Below are positions 9,255 to 17,771 of a stretch of 64,000 nt of DNA, in pieces. A program made the translations under genes and the position numbers. The notes beneath the pieces were generated by a model, which was not told the origin of the DNA, made no database searches, and worked only from the letters and a program-made list of their open reading frames with translations. Origin of the DNA: Aeromonas sp. RU39B (GTDB lineage: Bacteria > Pseudomonadota > Gammaproteobacteria > Enterobacterales > Aeromonadaceae); assembly GCF_900156095.1 (NCBI RefSeq), contig NZ_FTMJ01000004.1, positions 1 through 64,000 on the forward strand, read 5' to 3'. Position 1 is the stretch's first letter. Each line of letters begins with the position of its first letter.

Positions 9255-10670
9255 ATGAAAGTCAAAACCCGTTTTGCTCCCAGCCCGACCGGCTTCCTGC
9301 ACGTCGGTGGCGCTCGTACCGCACTCTATTCCTGGCTGTTCGCCCGCAATCAGGGCGGTGAATTCGTGCTGCGTATCGAGGATACCGACCTGGAACGTTC
9401 GACCCAGGAGGCTATCGACGCCATCATCGAAGGGATGGAGTGGCTGGGACTGGGTTGGGACGAGGGCCCCTACTATCAGACCAAGCGTTTTGACCGCTAT
9501 AACGGCCTGATCGACGAAATGCTGGCCGATGGTCGCGCTTACAAGTGCTACTGCTCGAAAGAGCGCCTCGAAGCGCTGCGCGAAGAGCAGATGGCCAACG
9601 GCGAGAAGCCGCGCTATGACGGCAAATGCCGTGACCACGCCCACCATCATGGCGACGATGAGTCGCACGTTATCCGTTTCCGTAACCCAACCGAAGGTTC
9701 CGTGGTGTTCGATGATCACGTCCGTGGCCGCATCGAGTTTGCCAACACTGAGCTTGATGATCTGATCATCCGCCGCTCTGATGGCGCGCCGACCTACAAC
9801 TTCTGCGTTGTGGTCGATGACTGGGATATGGAGATCACCCACGTGGTGCGTGGTGAAGATCACATCAACAACACCCCGCGCCAGATCAACATCTACAAGG
9901 CGCTGCAGGCGCCGGTGCCGGAGTTTGCCCACGTCTCCATGATCCTGGGTGACGATGGAGCCAAGCTCTCCAAGCGCCACGGCGCAGTCTCGGTCATGCA
10001 GTACCGTGACGATGGCTACCTGCCGGAGGCGCTGCTCAACTATCTGGTACGTCTGGGTTGGTCTCATGGCGATCAGGAAATTTTTAGCCTGGACGAGATG
10101 ATCAAGCTGTTCCGCCTTGATGCCATCTCCAAGTCGGCGTCTGCGTTTAACACCGACAAACTGCTGTGGCTGAACAACCACTACATGCGCACGCTGGATC
10201 CGGCCTACGTGGCCAAGCATCTGGCATGGCATATGGCCGATCAGAAGATCGACACCAGCCATGGCCCCGCCCTGACCGACGTCATCACTCTGCTGGCCGA
10301 GCGCTGCAATACCCTGCGTGAACTGGCTGCCCAAAGCCGTTACTTCTTCGAAGAGTACGAAGCGCTTGACGAAGCGGCTGCCAAGAAGCACCTGCGTGGT
10401 GTGGCGGCTGAGCCGTTGGCACTGGCCAAGCAGAAGCTGGCTGCATTGGAGAGCTGGACGACCGAGTCTTTGCACGAAGTGATTGAAGCCACTGCCGCTG
10501 AGCTGGGTCAGGGCATGGGCAAGGTCGGCATGCCGCTTCGCGTGGCGGTAACCGGTCTGGGCCAGTCTCCTTCCATCGACGCCGTGATGGCGCTGGTTGG
10601 TAAGGACCGCGTGCTGGCTCGTATCGACCGCGCGCTGGCTTATATCAGTGAGCGTATGGCTGCCGAATAA
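9255..10670 (+). CDS. gltX: Glutamate--tRNA ligase (GluRS)
   Basis: A 471-residue class I aminoacyl-tRNA synthetase that charges tRNA-Glu with glutamate in the cytoplasm. The HIGH-type signature is [11 protein letters not shown] (residues 9-19) and the KMSKS-type loop is KLSKR (237-241). Cysteines 98, 100 and 125 plus a nearby histidine cluster (128-132) fit the zinc site of the long bacterial form. Length is the same as E. coli GltX. It is monocistronic, with its own promoter and a terminator at 10688-10710. Confidence 0.98.
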   Translation: MKVKTRFAPSPTGFLHVGGARTALYSWLFARNQGGEFVLRIEDTDLERSTQEAIDAIIEGMEWLGLGWDEGPYYQTKRFDRYNGLIDEMLADGRAYKCYCSKERLEALREEQMANGEKPRYDGKCRDHAHHHGDDESHVIRFRNPTEGSVVFDDHVRGRIEFANTELDDLIIRRSDGAPTYNFCVVVDDWDMEITHVVRGEDHINNTPRQINIYKALQAPVPEFAHVSMILGDDGAKLSKRHGAVSVMQYRDDGYLPEALLNYLVRLGWSHGDQEIFSLDEMIKLFRLDAISKSASAFNTDKLLWLNNHYMRTLDPAYVAKHLAWHMADQKIDTSHGPALTDVITLLAERCNTLRELAAQSRYFFEEYEALDEAAAKKHLRGVAAEPLALAKQKLAALESWTTESLHEVIEATAAELGQGMGKVGMPLRVAVTGLGQSPSIDAVMALVGKDRVLARIDRALAYISERMAAE

Positions 10671-10687
10671 GGCATCGATTGCGTTAC

Positions 10688-10710
10688 AAGGGCTCTGCGG
10701 AGCCCTTTTT
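10688..10710 (+). terminator. gltX intrinsic terminator
   Basis: 8-bp perfect stem (10688-10695 with 10700-10707), 4-nt loop and a T run, 18 bases after the gltX stop. Confidence 0.9.
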
Positions 10711-10797
10711 CGTCGCTGCCGATTACGGCGTGGTTTGGCTAAGCCTAAGTGATTGCTCGAAAAATGGCTGAACGCACCGCGCCGGATGTTTTAAGGG

Positions 10798-10826
10798 TTG
10801 ACATCAAATGGGGCGATGCCTATCAT
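10798..10826 (+). promoter_or_regulatory. Strong sigma-70 promoter of the tRNA-Ala operon
   Basis: Consensus TTGACA (10798-10803), a 17-bp spacer and TATCAT (10821-10826), followed by the GC-rich discriminator gcgcctcc typical of stable-RNA promoters under stringent control. It lies 46 bp before the first tRNA. Confidence 0.85.
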
Positions 10827-10872
10827 GCGCCTCCGTTGCCGGTTGTAATAGGCCGACAATGCCGAGGTGAGT

Positions 10873-10948
<76 letters not shown>

Positions 10949-10975
10949 AATTCTCCTCGGATTATCTGGAACGCT

Positions 10976-11051
<76 letters not shown>

Positions 11052-11101
11052 GGTTCCGGATGCCCAGGGCAGTGTGGTGTGTACACCCAAGCCAACCTTG
11101 T

Positions 11102-11177
<76 letters not shown>

Positions 11178-11224
11178 TTATTTAGGTAGACGGCCGCCAG
11201 AACCGTTTATCGAGTGCCGAATTT

Positions 11225-11300
<76 letters not shown>

Positions 11301-11334
11301 AATTCAGAACGATGTATCGTCGTCCACACATATC

Positions 11335-11410
<76 letters not shown>

Positions 11411-11415
11411 TATCG

Positions 11416-11447
11416 AAGGCCACCGCATCGCGGTGGCCTTTTGTTTT
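11416..11447 (+). terminator. Terminator of the tRNA-Ala operon
   Basis: 11-bp perfect stem (11416-11426 with 11430-11440), 3-nt loop and T-rich tail. Confidence 0.92.
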
Positions 11448-11615
11448 TCTGCTTTCGGCCGATATCCATGCAAACAGGCAGGTTTGTCGGTGGCAGGCTC
11501 AGTTTTTCCTCCGCTTTCGTCGCTATGCTATGCCAGAGGTTCTCTCTGCGATGCAGGTAGTTGGCTGGCTCGCTGGCAGAAAGCGTGTCTTGGGGTCAAT
11601 CCCGGGAAAAAGCCT

Positions 11616-11645
11616 CTGACTTTCCCACAATGGTGACTCTATACT
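11616..11645 (+). promoter_or_regulatory. Possible cheV promoter
   Basis: CTGACT (11616-11621), 18-bp spacer and TATACT (11640-11645), 34 bp before the cheV ATG. The -10 is good and the -35 partial (4 of 6). Confidence 0.45.
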
Positions 11646-11679
11646 AGAGATCGTCCGATGACCGAATGGAAGTGACTGT

Positions 11680-12618
11680 ATGGCAAGCATATTGGATTCA
11701 GTAGATCAACGAACCCAACTGGTTGGCGAAAACCGGCTTGAACTCTTGATGTTCCGCCTTGGAAACCGCCAGATGTTTGCTATCAACGTGTTCAAGGTGC
11801 GTGAAGTGGTCAAGATGCCGCCCCTGAACCGGATGCCGGGTTCCCATCCCCATATTTGCGGTGTGGCCAATATTCGTGGCACCTCGATCCCGGTGATCAA
11901 TTTGCGTGGGGCCATCGGTCTGCGCGCCATTGAAATGGGTCAGGAAGCCAATCTTATCATCACCGAATACAACCGCTCGGTGCAGGGCTTCCTGGTCGGT
12001 CAGGTGGCCCACATCATCAACATGAGCTGGAAGGAGATCCTGCCGCCGCCCAAAACGGCAGGGCGTGCCAACTATCTGACGGCGATTACCCGGGTTGAAG
12101 AGAAAGGCGTTGAGGAGATCGTCGAGATCATCGACGTGGAGAAGGTGCTGGCCGAGATCGTCACCTATGACGTCTCCATCTCCGAAGAGGTTCTCGACAA
12201 AGAGCTGTTGCCGCAGATGACCGGCCGTAAGGTGCTGATCGTCGATGACTCCAGCACCGCCCGTGCCCAGGTGCGCGATACGCTGGCCCAACTCGGCCTG
12301 CAAGTCATTGAATGCCATGATGGCCGGCAGGCGCTTGACCTGCTCAAAGGCTGGTGTGATGCGGGCAAGAAGGTCAATGACGAGATCCTGCTGATGATTA
12401 CCGATGCCGAGATGCCGGAAATGGATGGCTATCGCCTGACTCACGAGGTGCGCAGCGATCCGCGTATGTCCGATCTGTTTATCACCCTCAACACCTCGTT
12501 AAGTGGCAGCTTCAACGAGGCCATGGTCAAGAAGGTGGGTTGCGACCGGTTTATCTCCAAATTCCAGCCCGATCTGCTGGTGCAGTCGGTGCAGGAGCGC
12601 CTGCGTCAGGCGAACTGA
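11680..12618 (+). CDS. cheV: Chemotaxis coupling protein CheV (CheW-REC)
   Basis: 312 residues with two domains: an N-terminal CheW-like coupling domain (about 15-160) and a C-terminal response-regulator receiver (about 186-310). The receiver keeps the acidic pair (IVDDSS), the phospho-acceptor aspartate in MITDAEMPEMDG, the T/S switch position (LNTSLSG) and the conserved lysine (ISKF). CheV links chemoreceptors to the CheA kinase and, when phosphorylated by it, damps the signal. A GGAAG ribosome site lies 8 bases before the ATG. It stands alone here, away from any che operon, between the tRNA array and tesA. Confidence 0.96.
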   Translation: MASILDSVDQRTQLVGENRLELLMFRLGNRQMFAINVFKVREVVKMPPLNRMPGSHPHICGVANIRGTSIPVINLRGAIGLRAIEMGQEANLIITEYNRSVQGFLVGQVAHIINMSWKEILPPPKTAGRANYLTAITRVEEKGVEEIVEIIDVEKVLAEIVTYDVSISEEVLDKELLPQMTGRKVLIVDDSSTARAQVRDTLAQLGLQVIECHDGRQALDLLKGWCDAGKKVNDEILLMITDAEMPEMDGYRLTHEVRSDPRMSDLFITLNTSLSGSFNEAMVKKVGCDRFISKFQPDLLVQSVQERLRQAN

Positions 12619-12634
12619 TGACAGAAAGATACAG

Positions 12635-12659
12635 AAAGGGGCCAAATGGCCCCTTTTTT
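12635..12659. terminator. Terminator between convergent cheV and tesA
   Basis: GC-rich stem (12635-12644 with 12647-12656, tight loop) followed by T on the plus strand; the A run on the left gives a shorter T run for the minus strand. Confidence 0.8.
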
Positions 12660-13270
12660 CATTGGGTACTGGTCAGCAGGGGCTCGACGAAGCGGCCGAT
12701 GGTGTCACTGATCTGTGGCTGTGCTTCAGCCTTGGGATGGATGCCATCATTCATCATGAGTTCAGGGCGAAGGGCAATATCATCGAGAAAGAAAGGCATC
12801 AGTGGCAGCTGATACTGTGTCGCCAGCATAGGGTAAATCTGCTCGAACTGCTTGATATAGCGAGCGCCATAGTTGGGCGGCAGCCTGATCTGGGTCAGGA
12901 TGACCTTGGTATTGGCTGCGTTGGCGGCAGTAATCATGGCTCTGAGGTTGCGCTCGGTGACGGCGGGGGGGAACCCGCGCAGACCATCGTTACCACCGAG
13001 CTCAATCAATACCCACTGTGGTTGGTGCTCGCTGAGCAGGGCAGGCAGGCGAGAGAGTGCTCCCTGGGTCGTTTCTCCACTGATGCTGGCATTGATCAGC
13101 TGATGCTCACCGCTTTGCTGCCATTTGGCGGCCAGCAGCGATGGCCAGCTTTTCTCAAGCGGCATCTGGTAGCCGGCGCTAAGGCTGTCACCGAGAACAA
13201 GCAGGCTCTGGGCCTGCGCCATTGCAATTGAACCCAACCAGAACAACACGGCAAGCAGGATACGAGGCAT
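12659..13270 (-). CDS. tesA: Periplasmic lysophospholipase/thioesterase TesA (SGNH hydrolase)
   Basis: 203 residues. A signal peptide (about 1-20, ending AQA) precedes the GDSL block LLVLGDSLSAGY with catalytic Ser29; block III is GGNDGLRG and the C-terminal catalytic pair is in DGIHP. E. coli TesA (acyl-CoA thioesterase I / protease I / lysophospholipase L1) has the same layout and length. The frame stays open far upstream, but the start at 13270 has a GGAG ribosome site 8 bases away and gives a clean signal peptide; an upstream ATG pair at about 13285-13288 is the alternative. The start codon overlaps by two bases the ATG of divergent ybbA, so each gene's promoter must lie inside the other. 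Confidence 0.95.
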   Translation of the reverse strand: MPRILLAVLFWLGSIAMAQAQSLLVLGDSLSAGYQMPLEKSWPSLLAAKWQQSGEHQLINASISGETTQGALSRLPALLSEHQPQWVLIELGGNDGLRGFPPAVTERNLRAMITAANAANTKVILTQIRLPPNYGARYIKQFEQIYPMLATQYQLPLMPFFLDDIALRPELMMNDGIHPKAEAQPQISDTIGRFVEPLLTSTQ

Positions 13271-13952
13271 GACGAACACTCCCATCATCGAAGCCCAACA
13301 CATTGGCAAAGAGGTGACACTCGGGCAGGAAACCCTGACCATCCTTGAAGGGATCTCGCTGCAAGTCAAGCGAGGTGAGACGGTGGCCCTGCTCGGGGCA
13401 TCCGGCTCTGGCAAGTCGACGCTGCTTGGTTTGCTGGCCGGGCTGGATCTGCCCAGTGACGGTGAGATCCTGATTGAAGGGCAGCCTCTGTCCGGGCTGG
13501 ATGAAGAGGGGCGGGCTCTGCTCAGAGCGCGCCATGTGGGCTTTGTGTTCCAATCCTTCCTGCTGTTGCCGACCCTGACCGCGCTGGAAAACGTCATGCT
13601 GCCCGCCGAGTTGCAGGGAGAGCGCGACAGTGAGGCTCGGGCCCGTGAACTGCTTGGCAAGGTTGGGCTGGGCGAGCGGATGAATCATCTGCCCTCACGT
13701 CTTTCCGGCGGCGAGCAGCAGCGGGTGGCCATTGCCCGCGCCTTTATGAGTCGCCCCAGCTTGCTGCTGGCTGATGAGCCAACCGGTAATCTCGATAGTC
13801 GTACTGGTGAGCGCATTATTGATCTGCTGTTTGAATTAAATCGCGAGCAGGGCACCACCTTGCTGGTTGTCACCCACGATAGCCAGTTGGCGGCGCGCTG
13901 TGAGCGGCGCTTGGTGATGAACGCCGGACGCCTGCAGGAGAGTGCTGCATGA
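13269..13952 (+). CDS. ybbA: ABC transporter ATP-binding protein YbbA
   Basis: 227 residues of the LolD/MacB-like ATPase family. Walker A is GASGSGKST (43-51), the signature LSGGEQQR begins near 145, and Walker B is LLLADEPTG. It pairs with the FtsX-type permease that overlaps its stop by four bases. The divergent tesA-ybbA-ybbP arrangement matches E. coli, where the pair is also next to tesA. The substrate is not established; the family moves hydrophobic or envelope molecules out of the inner membrane. Confidence 0.95.
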   Translation: MTNTPIIEAQHIGKEVTLGQETLTILEGISLQVKRGETVALLGASGSGKSTLLGLLAGLDLPSDGEILIEGQPLSGLDEEGRALLRARHVGFVFQSFLLLPTLTALENVMLPAELQGERDSEARARELLGKVGLGERMNHLPSRLSGGEQQRVAIARAFMSRPSLLLADEPTGNLDSRTGERIIDLLFELNREQGTTLLVVTHDSQLAARCERRLVMNAGRLQESAA

Positions 13953-16396
13953 ATCGTCCCATAGCGCGTCTGGTTGTGCGTCTGCTCTATCGCGAGGGGT
14001 GGCAGGGAGAGCTGCGCTGGTTTGTGCTGGCGTTGACGCTCTGCGTGGCCTGTGTGGTGAGTGTGGCGCTGCTGGCTGACCGGCTGGATGCCGGGCTGAA
14101 ATCTTCCGGGCGGGAGTTTATTGGTGGCGACCGGGTTTTAGTGGCCTCCCGGCCAGTTGATGCGCTGCAGCTTGGGCGCTGGCAACGCAGCGGCGCCGAG
14201 GTGCAGGCCACAGTGAACTTCAACACCATGCTGTTTCACGGTGAGGCACTGCAATTGGCCTCGGTGCGGGCGGTGCCAGCCGGCTTCCCTTTCTATGGCA
14301 CATTGAAGATTGCGCCGCAAAGCGACATCCGTCCCGGCCAGATCTGGCTGTCTGCACGTCTAATGCAGTTACTGGCGGTGAACGCGGGTGATGCGATAGA
14401 TGTGGGTAACGCCAGCCTGACGGTAGCAGGCGTGTTGCAAGAAGAGCCAGATCAGGGCTTTAGCCCTTTTCAAATGGCGCCGCGGGCGCTGGTGAGTAGT
14501 GACGATCTGGAGCGAATTGGCGCACTGCTGCCGGGCAGCCGCCAGGAGTGGCGCTATCTGCTCAAGGTGCCGCGCGAGCAGTTGGCTGAACTGGATAGGC
14601 AACGTCTGCCTCTGCCGGGTCAGCGTTGGCTGACGCCCTCTAGCAGCGATAGTCGCAGTGGCAAGACGCTGGCTAATGCCGAGCGCTTTTTCCGCTTGGC
14701 TGCGCTGACCGGGGTGCTGCTCGGCGCCCTGGCCATGGCGATCGCAGTACGCCAGTTTGCTGAGCGCCAGACCGGTATGCTGGCGCTACTCAAGACACTG
14801 GGGGCATCACGGCGCACTCTTTGGCAGCTGCTGGGCGGATTGTTGTTGGCCCTCACTCTCGTTGGAAGCGTTCTGGGACTGCTCATTGGGCTCGGGATCC
14901 AGTCTGTGATGCTAAGCCAACTCGGTGGCTTGCTACCGCCTGATCTGCCGCCGCCCTCCTGGCGCCCGTTTGCGCTGGCGCTGACCGTCGCGCTGTTTGT
15001 CACCGTGCTGCTGTCGTTTATTCCTTTCCTGCGCCTGATGCGTATCGCCCCGCTGCGAGTGCTGCGCCGTGAGATCAGCGCCGATATTCCGGCCTGGTGG
15101 GGAATCCCGCTGGCGCTTGGCGGCCTGTTTATCCTGACCTGGGTCTTTATGGGAGATGCCCTGCTGGCACTGGGCCTGATTGGCGGCATGGCCCTGCTGA
15201 TGGGTCTGCTTGCACTGCTTGGCAGCGGCTTACTGCGTTTGGGACGGCGAGTGAAGGGGCCGGCACCCCTTCGTCTGGCGCTGTCTCGGATGGTGCGTGA
15301 ACGCGGCAGAGGCTTGTTCCAGCTGGCCGGCTTTTCGTTGGCGCTGCTGCTGCTTGGGCTGTTGTGGGCGGTGCGCAGCGATCTGCTCGGCGATATTCGC
15401 CAGCACCTGCCGGCAGATGCGCCCAACCGTTTTCTGGTCAACCTGATGCCAGAAGAGCGCATCCCGGTGTTGGCACTGCTTAAAGAAGCCGGTGCCAGCA
15501 CGTCTGATTTTTATCCTATGATCTGCGGCCGTTTGACCCACATTGCCGGCGAGCAGGTGGCAAGCGAAGGTAAACCGGGCCGACCGGGCATCGATCGTGA
15601 GTTAAATCTCACGACTGCGCCCGCGCTGCCCTTTGAAAATCGAATCGTCTCAGGGCATTGGTTGGCAGGCCCGGGTGAGGTGTCGGTGGATGCGGAGGTG
15701 GCCGCGCGGCTGGGGATCCGACTCGGTGATAAGCTCGATTTCACCATCGAGGGGCGCGATGTGTCGGCGACCGTCACCAGTCTGCGTGCTATCCGCTGGG
15801 ATTCACTTAGGCCAAATTTTTACATGATCTTCTCGGAAGATGTACTCGCCTCGTTCAACCTGACCTGGATGGGCAGCTATCGGCTGCCAAGCGGGATGCA
15901 AAAGGCTGAGCTTGAATTGGTGCGTCAATATCCCACCATCAGTCTGGTGGATGTGGATGAGCTGATCCGGCGATTAACGGCGGTCTCTGATCAGGTCAGT
16001 CGCGCGCTGGGGCTGATGCTTGCCCTTATCACCGCCGCGGCGCTGCTGGTGCTGCTGGCGCAAACTCAGGCCTCGATGGCTGCCAGGCGCAGCGAACTGG
16101 TGCTGATGCGTACCTTAGGGGCGCCGGGAGCGCTGCTCTCACGCATGCTGGGCTGGGAGTTGATGGTCACTGGTGCGCTGGCCGGCGTTTGCGCGGCTGC
16201 GGTGGCAGAAGGGTGCGTCTTGTTCTTGCAGACATGGTGGTTCTCCGGCGCGGCGAGTTGGCATCTGTCGCTCTGGCTCGGGCTACCGCTTTTGGGGGCG
16301 CTGCTGGTGACGCTGGTTGGTCAGGGGTGGCGTCGCCACCTGCTCGGTGGGGTGATAGCCGGTCGCTTGCGCACCATGGGGCAGGGGCTGCTCTAA
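13949..16396 (+). CDS. ybbP: FtsX/MacB-family ABC permease YbbP
   Basis: 815 residues. It has an N-terminal membrane segment (about 25-45), a periplasmic domain, a four-helix membrane block in the middle (about 245-475) and a second FtsX-type helix cluster at the C-terminus (about 690-800), the ten-helix layout of YbbP-type permeases. An ATGA overlap with ybbA shows translational coupling. Together they form one exporter-like complex in the inner membrane; a lipid or lipoprotein-like cargo is inferred only from the family. Confidence 0.92.
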   Translation: MNRPIARLVVRLLYREGWQGELRWFVLALTLCVACVVSVALLADRLDAGLKSSGREFIGGDRVLVASRPVDALQLGRWQRSGAEVQATVNFNTMLFHGEALQLASVRAVPAGFPFYGTLKIAPQSDIRPGQIWLSARLMQLLAVNAGDAIDVGNASLTVAGVLQEEPDQGFSPFQMAPRALVSSDDLERIGALLPGSRQEWRYLLKVPREQLAELDRQRLPLPGQRWLTPSSSDSRSGKTLANAERFFRLAALTGVLLGALAMAIAVRQFAERQTGMLALLKTLGASRRTLWQLLGGLLLALTLVGSVLGLLIGLGIQSVMLSQLGGLLPPDLPPPSWRPFALALTVALFVTVLLSFIPFLRLMRIAPLRVLRREISADIPAWWGIPLALGGLFILTWVFMGDALLALGLIGGMALLMGLLALLGSGLLRLGRRVKGPAPLRLALSRMVRERGRGLFQLAGFSLALLLLGLLWAVRSDLLGDIRQHLPADAPNRFLVNLMPEERIPVLALLKEAGASTSDFYPMICGRLTHIAGEQVASEGKPGRPGIDRELNLTTAPALPFENRIVSGHWLAGPGEVSVDAEVAARLGIRLGDKLDFTIEGRDVSATVTSLRAIRWDSLRPNFYMIFSEDVLASFNLTWMGSYRLPSGMQKAELELVRQYPTISLVDVDELIRRLTAVSDQVSRALGLMLALITAAALLVLLAQTQASMAARRSELVLMRTLGAPGALLSRMLGWELMVTGALAGVCAAAVAEGCVLFLQTWWFSGAASWHLSLWLGLPLLGALLVTLVGQGWRRHLLGGVIAGRLRTMGQGLL

Positions 16397-16417
16397 TCTG
16401 GTTGTGCGCTTTATTGT

Positions 16418-16451
16418 GACGGCGAGGTGAGCCAGTGCTTACCTCGCCGTC
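16418..16451. terminator. Inverted repeat between convergent ybbP and yfcH
   Basis: Perfect 11-bp arms (16418-16428, 16441-16451) with a 12-base loop. There is no T tract on either side, so termination strength is uncertain. Confidence 0.45.
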
Positions 16452-16456
16452 TCTAC

Positions 16457-17353
16457 TTAGGTCAGCAGGTCGTTCAGCGCATCTTGCAGGTCGGGATATT
16501 GAAAGTGAAAACCGGCCTCAAGCAGACGAGCCGGCATCACCGCCTGACCGGTCAATAGCAGATCACTGGCCTCTCCCATCACCAAGCGCAGCAAAGGGGC
16601 CGGAACAAAGAACAGATGTGGCCGGTTCAGAGTGTGCGCCAGGGTGCGGCTAAATTCCCGGTTGCTGACCGGATTGGGCGCAGTGCCGTTGAACACGCCG
16701 CGGCAATCGGCATGGGTCAGCAGATAGAGAATGATGTTGAGCAGATCGTCCACATGGATCCAGCTCATCATCTGCTCGCCACTGCCCATCGGGCCGCCGA
16801 GTCCAAGGCGATAGGGTGGAAGCATGCGCGGCAGGGCTCCGCCACCTTCCCCGAGTACGATACCGATGCGCAGCAGGCAAACCCGGGTTTGCGAACTGTC
16901 AGCCTCAAGCGCCAGGGATTCCCAGCGTTGACAGAGTTGATGGGTAAACTCGTTATGTGGCCGGTTCCAACTCTCGTCGAGCCGGCTTGTACCTTGGCGG
17001 CCATACCAACCGACGGCGGATGCACTGATCATCACGGCAGGCGGTTGGCTGGAGAGCTTGATCAGATCGGCCAGCTGTTCAGTGAGCAACCAGCGGCTTT
17101 CACACAGCAGGTTTTTGCGCTCTTCACTCCAGCGCCCGGCAGCGATGGGCTCGCCTGCTAAGTTGATCACCGCATCAATACCATCCAGATCGTCCAGATG
17201 ATCCAGGTTCTCGATGAACTCCGGGGCGCTGCCCAGCAAGGCTCTGGCCCGCTCGGGACGGCGGCTTAGAATGATCAGGCTGTGATGGGGTAACAGGCGA
17301 GCGACCAATTTGCGGCCAATGAAGCCGGTCGCGCCGGTGATCAGGATCTTCAT
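16457..17353 (-). CDS. yfcH: NAD(P)-binding epimerase-like protein, TIGR01777/YfcH family
   Basis: 298 residues. The N-terminus has the Rossmann nucleotide motif GATGFIGRKLV (7-17) and the sequence VINLAGEPIAAGRW, characteristic of the YfcH (TIGR01777) branch of extended short-chain dehydrogenases. A conserved domain of unknown role (DUF1731-like) fills the last about 50 residues. Substrate and reaction are unknown; E. coli YfcH lies in the same general chromosomal neighbourhood as ackA-pta. The start at 17353 gives the motif at the usual distance. Confidence 0.9.
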   Translation of the reverse strand: MKILITGATGFIGRKLVARLLPHHSLIILSRRPERARALLGSAPEFIENLDHLDDLDGIDAVINLAGEPIAAGRWSEERKNLLCESRWLLTEQLADLIKLSSQPPAVMISASAVGWYGRQGTSRLDESWNRPHNEFTHQLCQRWESLALEADSSQTRVCLLRIGIVLGEGGGALPRMLPPYRLGLGGPMGSGEQMMSWIHVDDLLNIILYLLTHADCRGVFNGTAPNPVSNREFSRTLAHTLNRPHLFFVPAPLLRLVMGEASDLLLTGQAVMPARLLEAGFHFQYPDLQDALNDLLT

Positions 17354-17423
17354 GATGCCTCCTCAGGCTGGCTAACATTACTCTAGTTAGCCAATGGCTC
17401 ACTGGCAACTCGTTGTATTTTTT

Positions 17424-17717
17424 GATCTTGTTGTGATGCGTGTGGATCTGCGTCCAGCGGCCGGATCCACGGGGCTCATTCGTTATTTTCTTTCAAAAGA
17501 TCTGAAAACTATCCACAAATTCTGTGGACAACTCTGTAGATTAGCCGTGGTTGCTTAAGTATCTCTATGATCCTTAAAGACTATTTCGTGATGATCCGAA
17601 ATGTAGTGCGAATGTGCAAGGGTTTGCCGGTAGGTAAGTGATTGCTTGCGCGGCTGCTCGCTCGTAGCAAGACTCATAGGATCCTGCTGCGGATCCAGTT
17701 TGTTGATCCCCGAGATC
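17424..17717. promoter_or_regulatory. GATC-rich intergenic stretch with DnaA-box-like sites
   Basis: The gap between yfcH and the pta terminator (17354-17726) holds no gene. It has ten GATC sites (17424, 17445, 17464, 17499, 17569, 17593, 17680, 17692, 17705, 17714) where about one is expected by chance. Two facing one-mismatch DnaA boxes lie in it: CTATCCACA at 17509-17517 and, inverted, TGTGGACAA at 17523-17531. The yfcH promoter should also be here. A role in SeqA/Dam or DnaA binding is inference. Confidence 0.5.
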
Positions 17718-17726
17718 AAACGGACA

Positions 17727-17753
17727 GAAAAAAGCCCCGCAGGTGCGGGGCTT
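17727..17753 (-). terminator. pta intrinsic terminator
   Basis: On the minus strand a 9-bp GC-rich stem (17745-17753 with 17732-17740, 4-nt loop) is followed by a T run, 18 bases past the pta stop. Confidence 0.92.
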
Positions 17754-17771
17754 GGGTCAGCAGATGGATGA

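Noticed and set aside
12659..13660. 333-residue version of TesA starting upstream inside ybbA
   Set aside because: The extra 130 residues are antisense to ybbA and would bury the signal peptide; the start at 13270 has a good ribosome site.
16418..16451. Attachment site or mobile-element end
   Set aside because: The inverted repeat is isolated, with no integrase, transposase or target duplication nearby; a weak terminator between convergent genes explains it better.
17424..17717. Chromosomal replication origin
   Set aside because: No dnaA, mnmG, rpmH or AT-rich 13-mer array is near; only two imperfect DnaA boxes. Kept as a possible regulatory or titration site instead.
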